NCBI GenBank assembly: GCA_036873135.1
Contig: JAPTYO010000059.1
Coordinates: 4,209,066-4,273,065, forward strand
Origin: Clarkia xantiana subsp. parviflora
Taxonomy: Eukaryota; Streptophyta; Magnoliopsida; Myrtales; Onagraceae
Length of the DNA: 64,000 nt
Reading direction: 5' to 3'
In this document: positions 23,611 to 35,700 of the stretch, in pieces
Layout: each line of letters opens with the position of its first letter
Numbering within the stretch: position 1 is the first letter of the stretch
Program-made: the position numbers and the translations under genes
Notes under the pieces: model-generated
What the model was told of the DNA's origin: nothing
The model's database searches: none
What the model saw: only the letters and a program-made list of their open reading frames with translations

Positions 23611-24670
23611 ATTAAAAGTAGGGCTGGGCATGGTTCGGTTCTGGGCCGAACTGGTACATAACCAAACCGGAACCAAATTCATGGTTCATGCGGTTCCATA
23701 TATCAGGTAAGAACTAGACTGGATTTGAAGATGTAGAACCAAACCATAGCCGAACCGGTTCGTAACCTTTTTTTACAACAAAATTCAAAATACACAAAGT
23801 CTATGTCTCTAATTCTTTTTCGGTTTGATGCTCTGGGTCTGGGTAGTTCAATTTCAATATTCATTCTTTTGGTATGCTTTTTTGACTGGAAATTATTTAG
23901 ATCTAAGAACCCACGACGTATTTGACCTTGGTTTCCTATCTTGTGTTTGAGAAAATTAATTATTGTTCGTGTTGCGATGTATGAATGATTGGCTCCGTAG
24001 ATCCTGAGATCTGATTGCCCATCCTTAAACTATAAATTCAGAGCTCGTTCTTCTGTATTTTCCAGATCGATCCCGATTTCTGATGCTTTGATTTGCATGG
24101 GTTAGCTTGATAATCTTACCTTGTCGATGTTTTTCTTTCTTCAGGTTTCAAGAAAAAATTTCGGCAGGGTTTACTACATAAGCTGTTCTTGGGTATTTTC
24201 AGAACCCGATCCCTTCAATAAACCTTGGATTCAAATCTCAATTCGCAGAATAAGACGATGATGTTTGACGATATGGGTATTTGCGGCGATCTGGATTTTT
24301 CTCAGCCCATCCTCTAATGGAGAGTCACATGTCAGATCCCAATCCGAGCCGCCAGAGAAGAAAACTACTCTAATAGGAGATCGATGTCGATGAGCTCAAG
24401 TGGAGAATGTGGATGGACAAGATGCGACTTAAGGAGAAGACCAAGAACTCAAGGAGCGGCGACCAGAAGCCTATGGTTCTTTATAAATTAGGGTTTTAAG
24501 AGAACCGGTTCTAAACCGGTTATGGACCAGTTTTGAACCGGTTGAGAACCGCTCCATATATTTCCATTCAAAACCGAACCAAATAAGAACCGGTTCATAC
24601 CGATTCGCTTCCGGTTTGGTTCAGGTTCGGTTCGATCGAACCGGTTTTTCTGCCCAGCCCTAATTAAAAG
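23611..24670. mobile_element. hAT-type non-autonomous element with perfect 8-bp target duplication, carrying an EIN3/EIL fragment
   Basis: The element is 23619-24662 (1044 bp). The ends are perfect 12-bp inverted repeats, TAGGGCTGGGCA and TGCCCAGCCCTA. Identical 8-bp duplications attaaaag flank it at 23611-23618 and 24663-24670, which is diagnostic for hAT. Subterminal regions on both sides are full of short GGTTCGG and AACCGGTT repeats, likely transposase-binding sites. No transposase frame exists. The middle (about 23,800-24,480) is unlike the ends and is host-gene-derived (see next entry). Perfect duplications suggest a fairly recent insertion. Confidence 0.9.
24258..24478 (+). pseudogene. 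Captured 5' part of an EIN3/EIL transcription-factor gene
   Basis: Translation begins MMFDDMGICGDLDF, the conserved N-terminus of the EIN3/EIL ethylene-response factors. About 77 nt further on comes EIDVDELKWRMWMDKMRLKEK, the start of the EIN3 DNA-binding region (family consensus DVDEL.RRMW.DKMRLKRLKE). The gap between the two blocks is what an intact EIN3 exon has. It is broken by a small deletion after DLDF, leading to TAA at 24315, and by other changes. Upstream sequence from about 23,850 looks like an EIN3-type 5'UTR intron, with a polypyrimidine tract and CAG acceptor at about 24145. The fragment lies wholly inside the hAT element and encodes no working protein. Confidence 0.85.
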
Positions 24671-24677
24671 TATACAT

Positions 24678-25165
24678 TGTTGGCATTTTGAGTAAATGAG
24701 CCGCCGTAATAGGAGCCCATTAATATAAGTCAAACATGCTAAGCACAATTAGGGTATGACGCATAGGGAATTACGGGTCAGGCCGAAATTCCCATGGGCT
24801 CATGTGGGCTGGACTAATTGAGCCTATAGGTTCGGCCGAAACAAGCAAATACCCACTTAGGGTTTTAGTCACCTCGTCTTATAAATATGAGCTGTTAATG
24901 ATTTCTTGGGGTTGGTCATTTTCTTCCTATAAGTAGTCACAAAGAAATCCACTCTCCTTAGACTAGGAGTTTCGGCCGAACTACTACTACCTAAGAGTAG
25001 GTGCCGAATTACTTCAAGTAATTTACCCCGGAGATCCATCAAGCAACCGGATTGAAAGAGACTTTGTTGTGGAGACCATTGCCTTCAGATTGACTCCTTA
25101 ACAAGAGTCAAACGAAGGACACCGTCTGGCATTCCGTGAACTTCCGTTGACATCTTCAATTTAGA
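24678..25165 (+). mobile_element. Copia-like LTR remnant
   Basis: Starts TGTTGGCATTTTGAG. It shares short blocks with the Copia 3' LTR at 20490 in the same order: CCGTAAT..CCCATTAATAT, GGAGA.CC after TTGTGGAGAC, CTTAACAAGA, and CCGTC.G near the end. A TATA-like TATAAATATGAG is at about 24881. No internal coding region or target duplication is seen, so it may be a solo or truncated LTR. The left edge abuts a LINE-tail-like sequence. Confidence 0.4.
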
Positions 25166-27448
25166 AAACTAATAAATACAAAATATATTGAATATATCAT
25201 CAAAATATAACTTTTGTAATATTTCATATTTATTATATACCATATTGGAACTAGAGTAATCTTGAAAATTAACCTCGTGACTTGCTTTTGGCTAAAAAAA
25301 AAAAACTTTGTGACTTACTATATTTGACAATCTCTTCTTTTAGCATTCAATGTCGCAATCCTGAACGTCTTACGCGCTCGGACAAATTTACCCTAATATT
25401 ATTTAACTTTGATCATTAATTTTTTTTATACTACTCTAATTTTCAAACTATTTTTTTTATGTAAAAATTGATACTGAGAATTTTTAATGACATATTATAT
25501 AATATATATATATATTTCTTATTGTATTATATTAATTAAGAATAAAACATACATGTTCTTTTGGCATATTCATTTACTATTGTACAAACACATATTAAAA
25601 ACTTTTGGTACTATAAATTTTCATTCAAGTGAAATGCAAGAATGTACGTATTAAAACATTGTTGGTATTATTATTATATTGTAGGGTTTGTGAATCATTC
25701 AAATATAAAGGTTAGTTTGAAGATCAACATCATGTACAAGTTGCTATTGGGAAGATGAATGAAAATCATATATACATATATATCTGAAAGGTGAATAAAT
25801 GATTAATTAGCAAGGGTTGTTGGTCTATGGACATCAACATATTAGACCAGCAAGGATTAGACAACAGCAAAATGCTCACAATCCCCCCCAACTTTATTTA
25901 TTTTCTCCTTCCTTCCTTCCTCTGGTGGAGTTGGGCAAATACAAATCACACACACCATTATATTATTATTATAACCCACCACCGACAGTCTAGGAGGAAC
26001 CAATCAACACAGATTCAACACTTTGCATCTTGTCCTTTTCCTTCTTCACCATGTTTTTCCAATTTTAGACACCTTCTTATGTTTTTTTACTACCGCAACC
26101 CTCCTATATCATAGAAGTTGCTGAAAGATTGATTATCTTGCCCCATTTCTTTACCACTCCACTTCTTACAAAATAACTAATTCTTAAATTCGATTTTTCA
26201 TATATTTTATACCGTACATTTTAAAATTGACGTTATGTTATATATATAATAATAAATAAATATCTAAAACGAAGTATTATAGCAAAAACAATAAGGAAAA
26301 AATTCTGAAAAAGTTAAAATGAAAATGCAAAAAATATAAAACTAAGACACTTGGAAAATAAATAGTCAACATAAATGAAGAAAATCCACATAAAAATGAC
26401 AAACATGCATTTTTTTGTAAATTTTAATCCTTAAAAGAAAATATTTGAAATTGAAAGAGACGACTTAGAAATAAAAATAATAAATATAGTATGATAAATG
26501 AATTATTCATTTTAAGAGTATTGAAAAAACACAAAATTAAACATATTCATAAATATATTCTTTTAATTTTTCAATTTTATGTTGGTTTGTTCTTTACTTT
26601 TCTAATTAGTAATTTTATATGAGAATTATAATCTTAGTTAAAAAAAAACTTGAAGGTTATTTTTTTTATATGAACATTTGTATAACTTATTTTTAGCCTC
26701 TTCTATTTTTAAATATTGTTTTCTCAATTATTAATTTATTCTGATTAGTTTATATCTTTAATCTTCTTAATTTTTCATAATTTTATATTTTTTATTGTAT
26801 AATATTTCTATTTAGGTTCATCTGTAATATAAAATTTTAAAGTGTAAAGTAAAATATCTAGATTGATTAACAATAAAATTAAAAAAAGTTTAGTTTGAAG
26901 ATCACTGTCACACATTGTTTCACTCTAAAATACATCATTTTGTAAAGTTCTCAACATCATTACAAAACTTCTACAGATAAAATTCGAGTGCGATTTAATA
27001 AATTATTATAAATATAAATAACAAAAGACTTTGTTACATTTACATAAATTATGGCACCACCGTAAAATATAGTCAGTCAGTCACTTATGTGAAATCAATC
27101 TGTCGTCTTGTTTCTGTGTCCAATCAATGCTGTTGTTTTTGTTAGCAAGTAAGTAACTAAGTAACAAAGGAAGAAAGTAATGAGAGGGTAGTTTGGTAAT
27201 CCTACGATGCAACACAATATGGCCAGAGTGTCACCACATTATTCTTTATTTATTTATTTTGGTCGACAGTTCGATTACAGAAAGCCAAGGTATACACATA
27301 TACTAGCTAGCTACTTTATACAAGTCCTGAGGAAGAAGATTTCTTCTCTACTATATGTTCGTTCCCCTCTTCTCTACTACATTTGTAGATCTTGACCCAT
27401 CACCGCAATTTGGAAGATCAGCATCAACACAGAGTCTCCATCAACAAA
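25166..27448 (+). promoter_or_regulatory. COBRA upstream region and 5'UTR
   Basis: Mostly AT-rich. A CT-rich stretch at 25,885-25,925 and a TTCTTCTCTACTA-rich leader at 27,340-27,400 precede the COBRA start. The in-frame ATG at 27392 would add 19 residues with no signal-peptide character. The ATG at 27449 (AAAATGG) begins directly before a hydrophobic signal peptide and is preferred. No mobile element ends were recognised here. Confidence 0.5.
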
Positions 27449-30068
27449 ATGGAGTCTCTCTCAAAGCTCACCGGCTTCACCTTCCTCCTCGTATTCCTGC
27501 TCTCTACTCTAGTTAGCTTCACATCCGTCGGTCAGTACACTCACCTTCTTCCTAGATCCTTCTTGCTTTTCTGCTATCACTTCCAAATTTTCTAGCATAG
27601 CATGGTTCATATTCCATCTTGATTTTATAAATTCTGCGTCCGGGATGCTCAATTTTGAGTAGAGTGAGCCTGTTTGACTAGTTGCAGTAGAAATGAAGTA
27701 ATGGGTTTCGATTTCTATCCTGTTCGTGATCTTGAATATGACTTATTTCATTATTGATTTCTATTGCACAATCTTTCTGTTTTTCCTTCAATTCACTACA
27801 GTTGCTCTCCTGATTGTGTGTATTAATAATCTTAGCTTTTGAACTGAAAACTTCTTGCCTTAATTAACTATCCTTAATTTTTCTTTTTTTGCCATAATTA
27901 ACTAAAGATTGTCAAAAACCTGAATAATACATGCTTTGATCTCGAATTGTATCCGCTTGCTGTTTCAAGATCAGTTGCTACTGATACTGTTAATGGAAGA
28001 TGGATTTATACTATTGAAACAACAGTTTGATTTTCATCACGGGCTTATGTATGTCAAATGATGGATACATCTGTGATTATGAATTACAGAAGCTTATGAT
28101 GCACTGGATCCTAATGGGAACATCACGATCAAATGGGACGTGATTAGCTGGACCCCTGATGGTTATGTTGTAAGCAATCTTTACTGCATAACATGATTAA
28201 CAGAATGATTTTCTCTCTAGAGATTTAAAAATGTCATTATTTGAGCTTTTTTGCAGGCAGCTGTGACCATGTTCAACTTCCAGCAATATCGGCACATACA
28301 AGCACCCGGGTGGACTCTGGGATGGACATGGGCGAAGAAGGAAGTGATATGGAGCATGATGGGATCCCAAACCACCGAGCAAGGAGACTGCTCCAAGTTC
28401 AAAGGAAACGTGCCGCATTGCTGCAAGAAAACCCCAACTGTTGTGGATCTACTTCCCGGAACTCCGTACAACCAGCAAATTGCAAATTGCTGCAAAGGTG
28501 GAGTTATAAATTCATGGGCCCAAGATCCTGACAATGCGGCAAGTGCGTTCCAAGTCAGCGTGGGTTCTGCTGGAACAACTAATAAGACCGTGAAGCTGCC
28601 CAAGAACTTCACTCTCAAGGCACCCGGCCCGGGTTATACTTGTGGGCCTGCAAAAATTGTGAAGCCAACAACCTATGTCACGCCTGATAAACGGAGGGTG
28701 ACTCAAGCTCTAAGTAAGTTGATTCATGTTTTCTTTGTTAAAAATGCTTCATTTGATTGAAATGGGTATATTGATTTCAGATCAAATGATATTCTTTTGT
28801 GAGAAAATATTTAGTGAGCATGATATTACTGAGTTGGCGTATAAAAGCTAATAGACATTGATGCAAAGTAAGAATAAGGCCATGTTTCCAAATAAGACCC
28901 ATATTTCTATAGTTTTTGTTATGTAGTAAGTTACCGTGAGTTAGTGGTTAGATCACTAGTGGATGTTAAATAGCAGCTCAGCTGGTATGAACTATGACAC
29001 TAAATATTTTCTGCCATAAAAATTCTTCGTATGAGGTGTTCATGCCTCGAATTGAGTTCAATGTTATGAAGTCGATTGTTTTTTTTTTAACATGCTTAAA
29101 TATATGAGTGGAGTAGATAAATGATAAGGTTCGTAACGCTAACAAAGAAGAATACTTGTATTATTGCAGTGACATGGAATATCACTTGCACATACTCACA
29201 GTTCTTGGCTCAGAAGACACCCAGTTGTTGTGTTTCTCTCTCATCCTTCTATAATGACACGCTCGTTAATTGTCCAACTTGCACATGTGGCTGTAAGAAC
29301 AGTTCAACAGGCGGCTGCATAGAGTGAGTTGTCTATTTCTTCTTCTTCTTCATCATCATTTATTTGCTTTAAATTGTTGTGCAGAGGTGTTGATTATGTA
29401 TATTTGTGCAGCCCGACTTCTCCACATTTGGCGTCAGTTGTTGCAGGGTTGGACAAATCTAGCTATGATCCAATGGTGCAGTGCACCAGCCACATGTGTC
29501 CCATTCGGGTTCATTGGCATGTTAAGCTGAATTACAAAGAGTACTGGCGTGTGAAGGTCACAATCACCAACTTCAACTACAGAATGAACTATACACAGTG
29601 GAATTTGGTGATGCAGCATCCTAATTTCGACAATCTTACCAAGATCTTCAGTTTCAACTATAAGCCACTCAATCCTTATGCAGGCTTAAGTAAGTGTGTT
29701 CTTCTTCACTTATGATGGATTGATTTATTAGAGATGGTATGTTGATATTTCATTTTTTTTATTATTAATTATTAGATGATACTGCGATGCTGTATGGAGT
29801 GAAGTTCTACAACGACTTCCTGACACAAGCTGGAGAGTTTGGAAATGCACAATCAGAATTATTATTCAAGAAAGATGCATCAACATTCACATTCGACAAA
29901 GGATGGGCTTTCCCTAGGAGGATCTATTTCAATGGAGATAATTGTGTGATGCCACCTCCAGATGCCTATCCATGGCTTCCAAACTCCACTCCTCGACCAA
30001 ACCTCACTAAACTAATCAGCTTCATTCCAGTTTTGGTTTCCATTCTGTTGGTGTTGGTCAATGCTTGA
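27449..30068 (+). CDS. COB: COBRA, GPI-anchored cell-wall protein, six exons
   Basis: Exons 27449-27530, 28090-28169, 28257-28713, 29170-29323, 29412-29689 and 29776-30068; all introns GT-AG, phase kept, 447 residues (Arabidopsis COBRA about 456). Signal peptide at residues 1-27 (FTFLLVFLLSTLVSF). The conserved N-terminal domain starts EAYDALDPNGNITIKWDV. The Cys-rich signature is at residues 226-240 (CCVSLSSFY, then CPTCTCGC). The C-terminal block DKGWAFPRRIYFNGDNCVMPPPD precedes a hydrophobic tail (about 429-447) behind a short Asn/Ser/Pro linker, as needed for GPI attachment. Several NxT/S sites are present. COBRA orients cellulose microfibrils in anisotropically growing cells at the plasma membrane. 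The full-length, ungapped structure suggests a working gene; closely related COBL members cannot be excluded. Confidence 0.93.
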
Positions 30069-30684
30069 GCTGCTGCTTTGCTTTGCTTTATATGCATGGA
30101 TGGTGGTGTGGTGGCTGCAACTGCAAAAGAGGGTATGTGGTTTTGATCTTTACAACTCCAGAAGAGTTTCAGCTTCGGTGAACTGAAAACTCCAGGTGCA
30201 CTGAGGTCTACTATATATAAGTTTGGTGTAGGTGGTAGTAGATTAGATCTACTTTCATATGTTGGATTTGCCTATTCGGGTTCCTGATGTCGTCGATTAT
30301 ACATTAATTTGTTTGTGTGGGTCGATAGATAAACAACAATTGCTTGTAGAGTGAGTGTTCCACAGCCATCCGTTAGTCATGTAACAATGGTTTCCAATTA
30401 TGTATAACTAGCTATGATCGGATCATAATATTTATGCGAAGATGGGGATTATCTTTGTGGAGAGTGGAAATACCGAGCTATAATAATAATATTGTGTTAT
30501 TTGGAGATTATGGTGACCTCACTGTGGTTACTTGGATAATAATGTATGAATAAGAATAACATTCAGAACTGCAACTGTTTGGTACTTTTATTATTCATTT
30601 AAACTTCTGTTATTATTTATCAAATTTAAAGTATTTTTTGTTTATTTTATTTTTTTTAAGCTTAATTTATTCACTTTGTATTAA
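30069..30684 (+). other. COBRA 3'UTR and 3' flank (repeat copy 0)
   Basis: The first about 330 bp are the likely 3'UTR. From about 30,400 the sequence aligns by eye with the units at 31,960, 53,450 and 54,130, sharing for example ATATTGTGTT followed by GTGGTTACTTGGATAATA-like and TTATTCATTTAAACTTCT blocks. It is the first copy of a tandemly repeated flank, interrupted by the foldback element at 30685. Confidence 0.6.
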
Positions 30685-31642
30685 GGGTTAATAACCTATG
30701 AAAGGTCTGAAGTTTGACCCATGTTAACCGGAGAGGTCTGAACTTTCAAAAGTTAATATGGAAGGTCTGAAGTTTCAACTTTGTTGATATAAGAGGTCTC
30801 CGTTAATTTTTTCCGTTAAAACTGACGGAAGTTGGTCACGTGCTTGGCATGTGACCGGAAATAAAATTAAATTCCAAAAATGCCCTTCTATCAAAGTGTG
30901 CCCCTCACATGCTTGAAATGAAAAGATGAAAATTCCCCCTCCCTCACATGCTTGAAATGAAAAGACGAAAATGCCCTAATCGTGGCCGGCCATCACCCGC
31001 GGCCGCCGACCACCACCCAAGGCCGACGACGACAACCACCCAAGGCCAACGACGACCACCAATCGGGCTGCCACCACCAATTGGGGTGGTGGCCGGCCCT
31101 AATCGGTGGCTGCCAGCCCCAATTGGGGCTGGGCGACCACGATTTGGTTTGGTGGTCGTCGTCGGCCTCAAGTGGTGGTCGTCGTCCTCGGGTGGTGGTC
31201 GTCGTCCTCGGGTGGTGGTCGTCGTCCTCGGGTGGTGGTCGTCGTCCTCGGGTGGTGGTCGTCGTCCTCGGGTGGTGGCCGGTGGACTTGTGCGGTGACG
31301 GAGAAAAATAGGGACTCAGTTGTAAAAATAAAAAATTAAGAATATAAATTTGAGGATTAAATTGAACAAAATAAAAAATAGGGACTCAATTCTTAATTTG
31401 ACTCCAGGGGTAATTTTGTCATTTCATATTTTCTCAAATAAGGTATTAAATAAAACAAAATATTAAAAGGGGAAAAAATGTCATTTCAGACAAATATGTT
31501 AAATTTAATCCTAAAAATGGACGGAAAACCAAATATCAACAAAGTTGAAACTTCAGACCTTCCATATTAACTTTTGATACTTCAGACCTCTCTGGTTAAC
31601 ATGTATGTGTCAAACTTCAGACCTTTCATAGGTTATTAACCC
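30685..31642. mobile_element. Foldback element, copy 2, with GC-rich minisatellite core
   Basis: Arms of about 110 bp are near-perfect inverted repeats, starting GGGTTAATAACCTATGAAAG and ending in its complement, as in the 10409-10822 copy. The centre is GC-rich: CCACC/GACGAC-type sequence on the left and its inverse on the right, around CCCCAATTGGGG-like palindromes, so the whole 958 bp can fold back. Open frames here are low-complexity Trp/Ser/Gly/Arg strings with no gene character. Confidence 0.8.
31172..31280. repeat. 20-bp minisatellite, about 5 units
   Basis: Unit GTCGTCCTCGGGTGGTGGTC repeats perfectly five times inside the foldback element. The GC content is far above the surroundings. 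Confidence 0.95.
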
Positions 31643-32312
31643 TATTTTTTTCGTATAAAGTCGATTATGTTTCAGTGTCGAAAAGTGTTAATCGCGTGTG
31701 ATAGAACAAGGAACTTCAAGACGGTGAATGACGTCATTGGGTTTACGTCTAACAATTGCTACGACCATTGGCTATCAGAAGTTTTTTCTTGCGCAAGCAT
31801 TCTGATCTCATTTTGTTACCTAAGTTCTTAATAAGGATCCATTTGGATATGGTCTTATAAAAACACATTTATTTACAATCACCAAGTGTCTTTGTGTACA
31901 AAAAATTGTAATGAGACCCACTTAGCCGAATTTACAACATTTTACAATAGTAATTCACTTACCCGAGTTCCTAAATTCTCAACTAGCTGCGACTGAATCA
32001 TAATTAATGTTAAGCGGGGTTTATGCGGAGAATCTGAAGATTCTATGCTATAAGACTAATATTGTGTTGCATGGAATCCTGATGACGTCCCATGGTTACT
32101 TGTACTAACATCGTATTAGTAACGTATAGGTGGACGACGTCATATCTGTAATTGTGGGTATTGTTCTTATTCATTTAAATTCTACTATTATTTATCGAAT
32201 TTTATTTTATTTTGGATGAGTTTATTAATTTATAGGCTTAGTATTCTATGTTATGAAATCAACTCTTCAATTTACCCCACCGTTTGATTTGTCTGTAAGT
32301 GCCGATAATTCT
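31643..32312. repeat. COBRA-flank repeat, copy A (left part), ending in the MULE target site
   Basis: From about 31,850 this aligns with 53,345-53,775 and 54,050-54,480: AGCCGA.TTTACAA, GAGTTCCTAAATTC, CTATAAGACTAATATTGTGTTGCAT and others. The last 9 bp, gataattct (32304-32312), are the MULE target duplication. Copy A resumes at 52831. Confidence 0.7.
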
Positions 32313-32680
32313 GAATTTTTTACCTAAATGGGGATCCATTAGGTTTAAAATACCAAAATGTGAAAGAGTTACGAGAAAATACGAAAATGGGGTTCGGGGC
32401 ACTTTCAAAGTGCCCCGAGCACTGTGCTCCGCTCTCTCAAAGAGCGGAGCAGCAGGGAACAGTGTTCGCAGGGAACGCTGTTCCCTGCCACGTCGCTCCG
32501 CTCTTTGAAAGAGCGGAGCGACGTGTCTAAAGAGCGCAGTGACTTGACAACTGCTGAGGGAATCTTTCCCTCAGCAGTCAGTCACGGCATGCAAAGTAAT
32601 TTAATTTTTTTTTTTTTTTTTACTGAGTAAGCAAGGCTTGCTTGCTATATAAAGGGCTGCTATATAGCAAGCCAAGCATT
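32313..32680. repeat. Left MULE terminal inverted repeat
   Basis: Matches the reverse complement of 52510-52830. It carries successive perfect or near-perfect hairpins at 32396-32416, 32426-32450, 32495-32519 (12-bp arms, 1-nt loop) and 32550-32578 (13-bp arms, 3-nt loop), then CAAGGCTTGCTTG. A TATA box (TATATAAA, 32646-32653) lies 100 bp before the PMD start codon. Confidence 0.85.
32646..32653 (+). promoter_or_regulatory. TATA box of the PMD gene
   Basis: TATATAAA within the left terminus, 99 bp upstream of the ATG at 32752. The position fits a promoter inside the terminal repeat, as in MuDR. Confidence 0.55.
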
Positions 32681-32751
32681 ACCCTTAATTCTCTCCTTAA
32701 TTTTGAAAATTTTCATTCTACATCAAAGTCTTGCTCATTTTCTCATTTTCG

Positions 32752-35700
32752 ATGGAAAGCGGTGAAGGTAGTGCACGTAGAGGTCGTGGCGGTAGAAGAA
32801 GATCCGGAAAATAGCCAATAAATCCTGTATTGCTTTTCGATCAACCGCGTCATAGGTCCCAGGATGCTGCCAAAGATACGGTGATCTTTAAATGTACATG
32901 TTATTTATATATAGATTGTCAAATTGCTAAATCTATAATGTATTACGTTTTTTATAATGAAATTATCTATATCTAATATAATCTTGAAATGTGTTATAAT
33001 TTTTTGACAAGTAATAAAATATATAGGTTACATGTCAAAATGGAGTAGTTATATTGGTCCATATCAACTTTAATTTCTCATAAATGATGTGTCATTACAT
33101 GTAGATAAATGTAAGTAGTTATAAATTCTCCAAACACTCACATTGCATGTTGAAGACCGTTTTAATTTTTTGTCCGTTTTTTTCTTTCACATATTAAAAG
33201 CTAATGAGGATTATATCTATAAAGACTACATAGTTGATTGCATTTACTTATTTTTATAATATTATTTCAACTCGCACCACCACTATATGTAAATATGAAT
33301 TTTCTAATAGAAATTTTAATTAAATATTTGTATGACTATTAAATTATATTTTAGAGGAAATAATTATTTGTGAGATTTTTTTTTATCAAATATAATTTAA
33401 AAGTATATTTTTTTTATTGGTTATCCAAACAATACCAAATTACTAATAATATTATATGATATGATATCTTATTGTATACATACGATTAATATAAAGAAAA
33501 TATGTAAATGAATAGCTATATAAGTACCAAGTACTTTAAAATGGAAATTTGTGTCCACTAATAAATAAATTATTTTAGTGTTTAGCAAAAAAATATTTAC
33601 TTTAGTAGTGTTGTTTTTATTCAAAAATAATACTAAATAATTTAAAACGTTATAATAACAATATACCTTTGTATAATAAAATAAGTTGAAGAGTATTAAC
33701 AAACATCATACTCATGTATAAATTTTTTGTTACAAAAAAAATTGTATAAAATTATAAGTGGGCATATTTATTTTTAATATATATTGATTAAAATTATAAG
33801 TGGGCATATTTTTTATTTTATAATTATTAACAAATAACATTTTTTTTATTTTATAGCGAATGAAATATTTAACAAGGATTATATAAAAACAATTACACTT
33901 TGCTCATGCCACTATTTTTTTAAATTTAATTAAAAAACGAACAATAGGTAGATTGGTTATTTTCTTGTTAAACTGTAGGGGTGTGAATTACGTTGTTATA
34001 CTGTTAATTACATATACAATTCATTTCTATATATTACAGTGTTAAATAATGTTTTTATGCAAAAAATAATTTATGTCATTTTTATGTTGCTAGGTAAACA
34101 GTCCAAACTCCAAGGACATGAAAATGAGAAATAGAAACATGTATGATATTGACCGAAGAACCAAACGCTACGTCGCCCAGGCTGGTTTTTTGAATGCCGG
34201 AGAGACATCCCGTGTTGAGGTAGATTTACGCCTCATGCATGCTTTAGTAGAGCGTTGGCGGCCTGAGATTCACACATTTCACCTTCCCCAAGGTGAAATG
34301 ACTATCACTCTTAAAGATGTCGCGATGATTCTGGGATTACCCGTCGATGGTAAGCCCGTAACCGACTACTACCGGAGTGAGATTCGTTTTGACCAGTTAA
34401 AGACGAATAAGTATACCATATTTAGGGACCTATTAGGTATAGAATTAACAAACACATTTGGGAGGGTAGGGGGAACTGAGATAAAACTACTCCCGTTGAA
34501 GAAGCACTTTAAGAAATCAGAGGATGACGAGGATTGACTACCTGATGACTTGGAGGCTCAGCGAAGAGCTAGAGCGTATATATTTATCCTCCTAGGCCAG
34601 TGTCTGTTCTCCAACACCAGTGGAGAGGTCGTCCCATTAGAGTACTTGTACTTACTACGTGATTTTGAAGAAATACCTCAATTCAGCTGGGGTTCGGCTG
34701 TCTTGAGCTACTTGTTTAGGGGGCTCTGCAGGTGGGCTAGTAAAAAAAAGCATGACGAGAGTACAAGGCTGTGGTGTGCTTCTACAGGTAAAAAAAATTT
34801 GTGTAAGATTTCAGTTTATTTTTGCCTTATGCACTGTAAATTGCCTTACGTACTTTATTGTTTATTATTTTATTTTTTTGTTATGGTAGGTGTGGTGCTG
34901 GGAGCATATCGGGATTGGAAGACCAGAGCGATTTGAGCTTCGCACACATGGCAAATCAGTCGGCTGCCATTGGAGATCTTCGAAGACCGGTAGAGTGGCA
35001 GTTGTCGCTCACAATCATTACTATTACCGGGATGCATTAAAGCCAATGAGAGATACAACGGTAAAAAATAATTACTATTTTTTTCTCTGGATATTTATTC
35101 TTGTTACTTTATTTAGTGTCATAATATTATTTTTCAGATTACCTGGGACCCGTGGACACAAGATTTGCAGGCCATTGTGCCACCAATTTGCTTGAACGGT
35201 TGGGATTTGGCAAAAATTCGTCTACCCCTTATCCATTTCAACTGCGTGGAGTATCAACTTCCTGAGAGGGTGTACAGACAATTTGGGTTACCACAACCAA
35301 TCCCCCCAGAACAATTGCAAGACGTCAATGAATGGAGTGCTCTCCACAGGTGCAACGAATGGAAGAAGGACCCTACGATCCCTTGGTACGTTGAGCACAA
35401 TGTACACATCCAGAAGTGGAACAACCGCCACAATCATTTGCTGCAGCATGTCCCCATTGGCGTGTCTGATTGGGACTACCTGAGATGGTATGCTCAACGT
35501 ACTGTCACGATGGTTGGATATAATAATTCTGGAGAATCTGAAGCGGAAGAGGAAGAGGAAGAGGCCATACCACATGCCTATTTTCAAGCTAGTGGAAACA
35601 ACGAAGTTCTGATGGTAAGTATTTGTTACATGACGTTTATTAGTATATTTGAGATGTAATTATAAGTTAGTCATTCAATCATTCTAAATATGATTATGTT

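Noticed and set aside
30944..31339. Open frames rich in Trp, Ser, Gly and Arg
   Set aside because: They are translations of the 20-bp minisatellite in the foldback element; all frames stay open because of composition.
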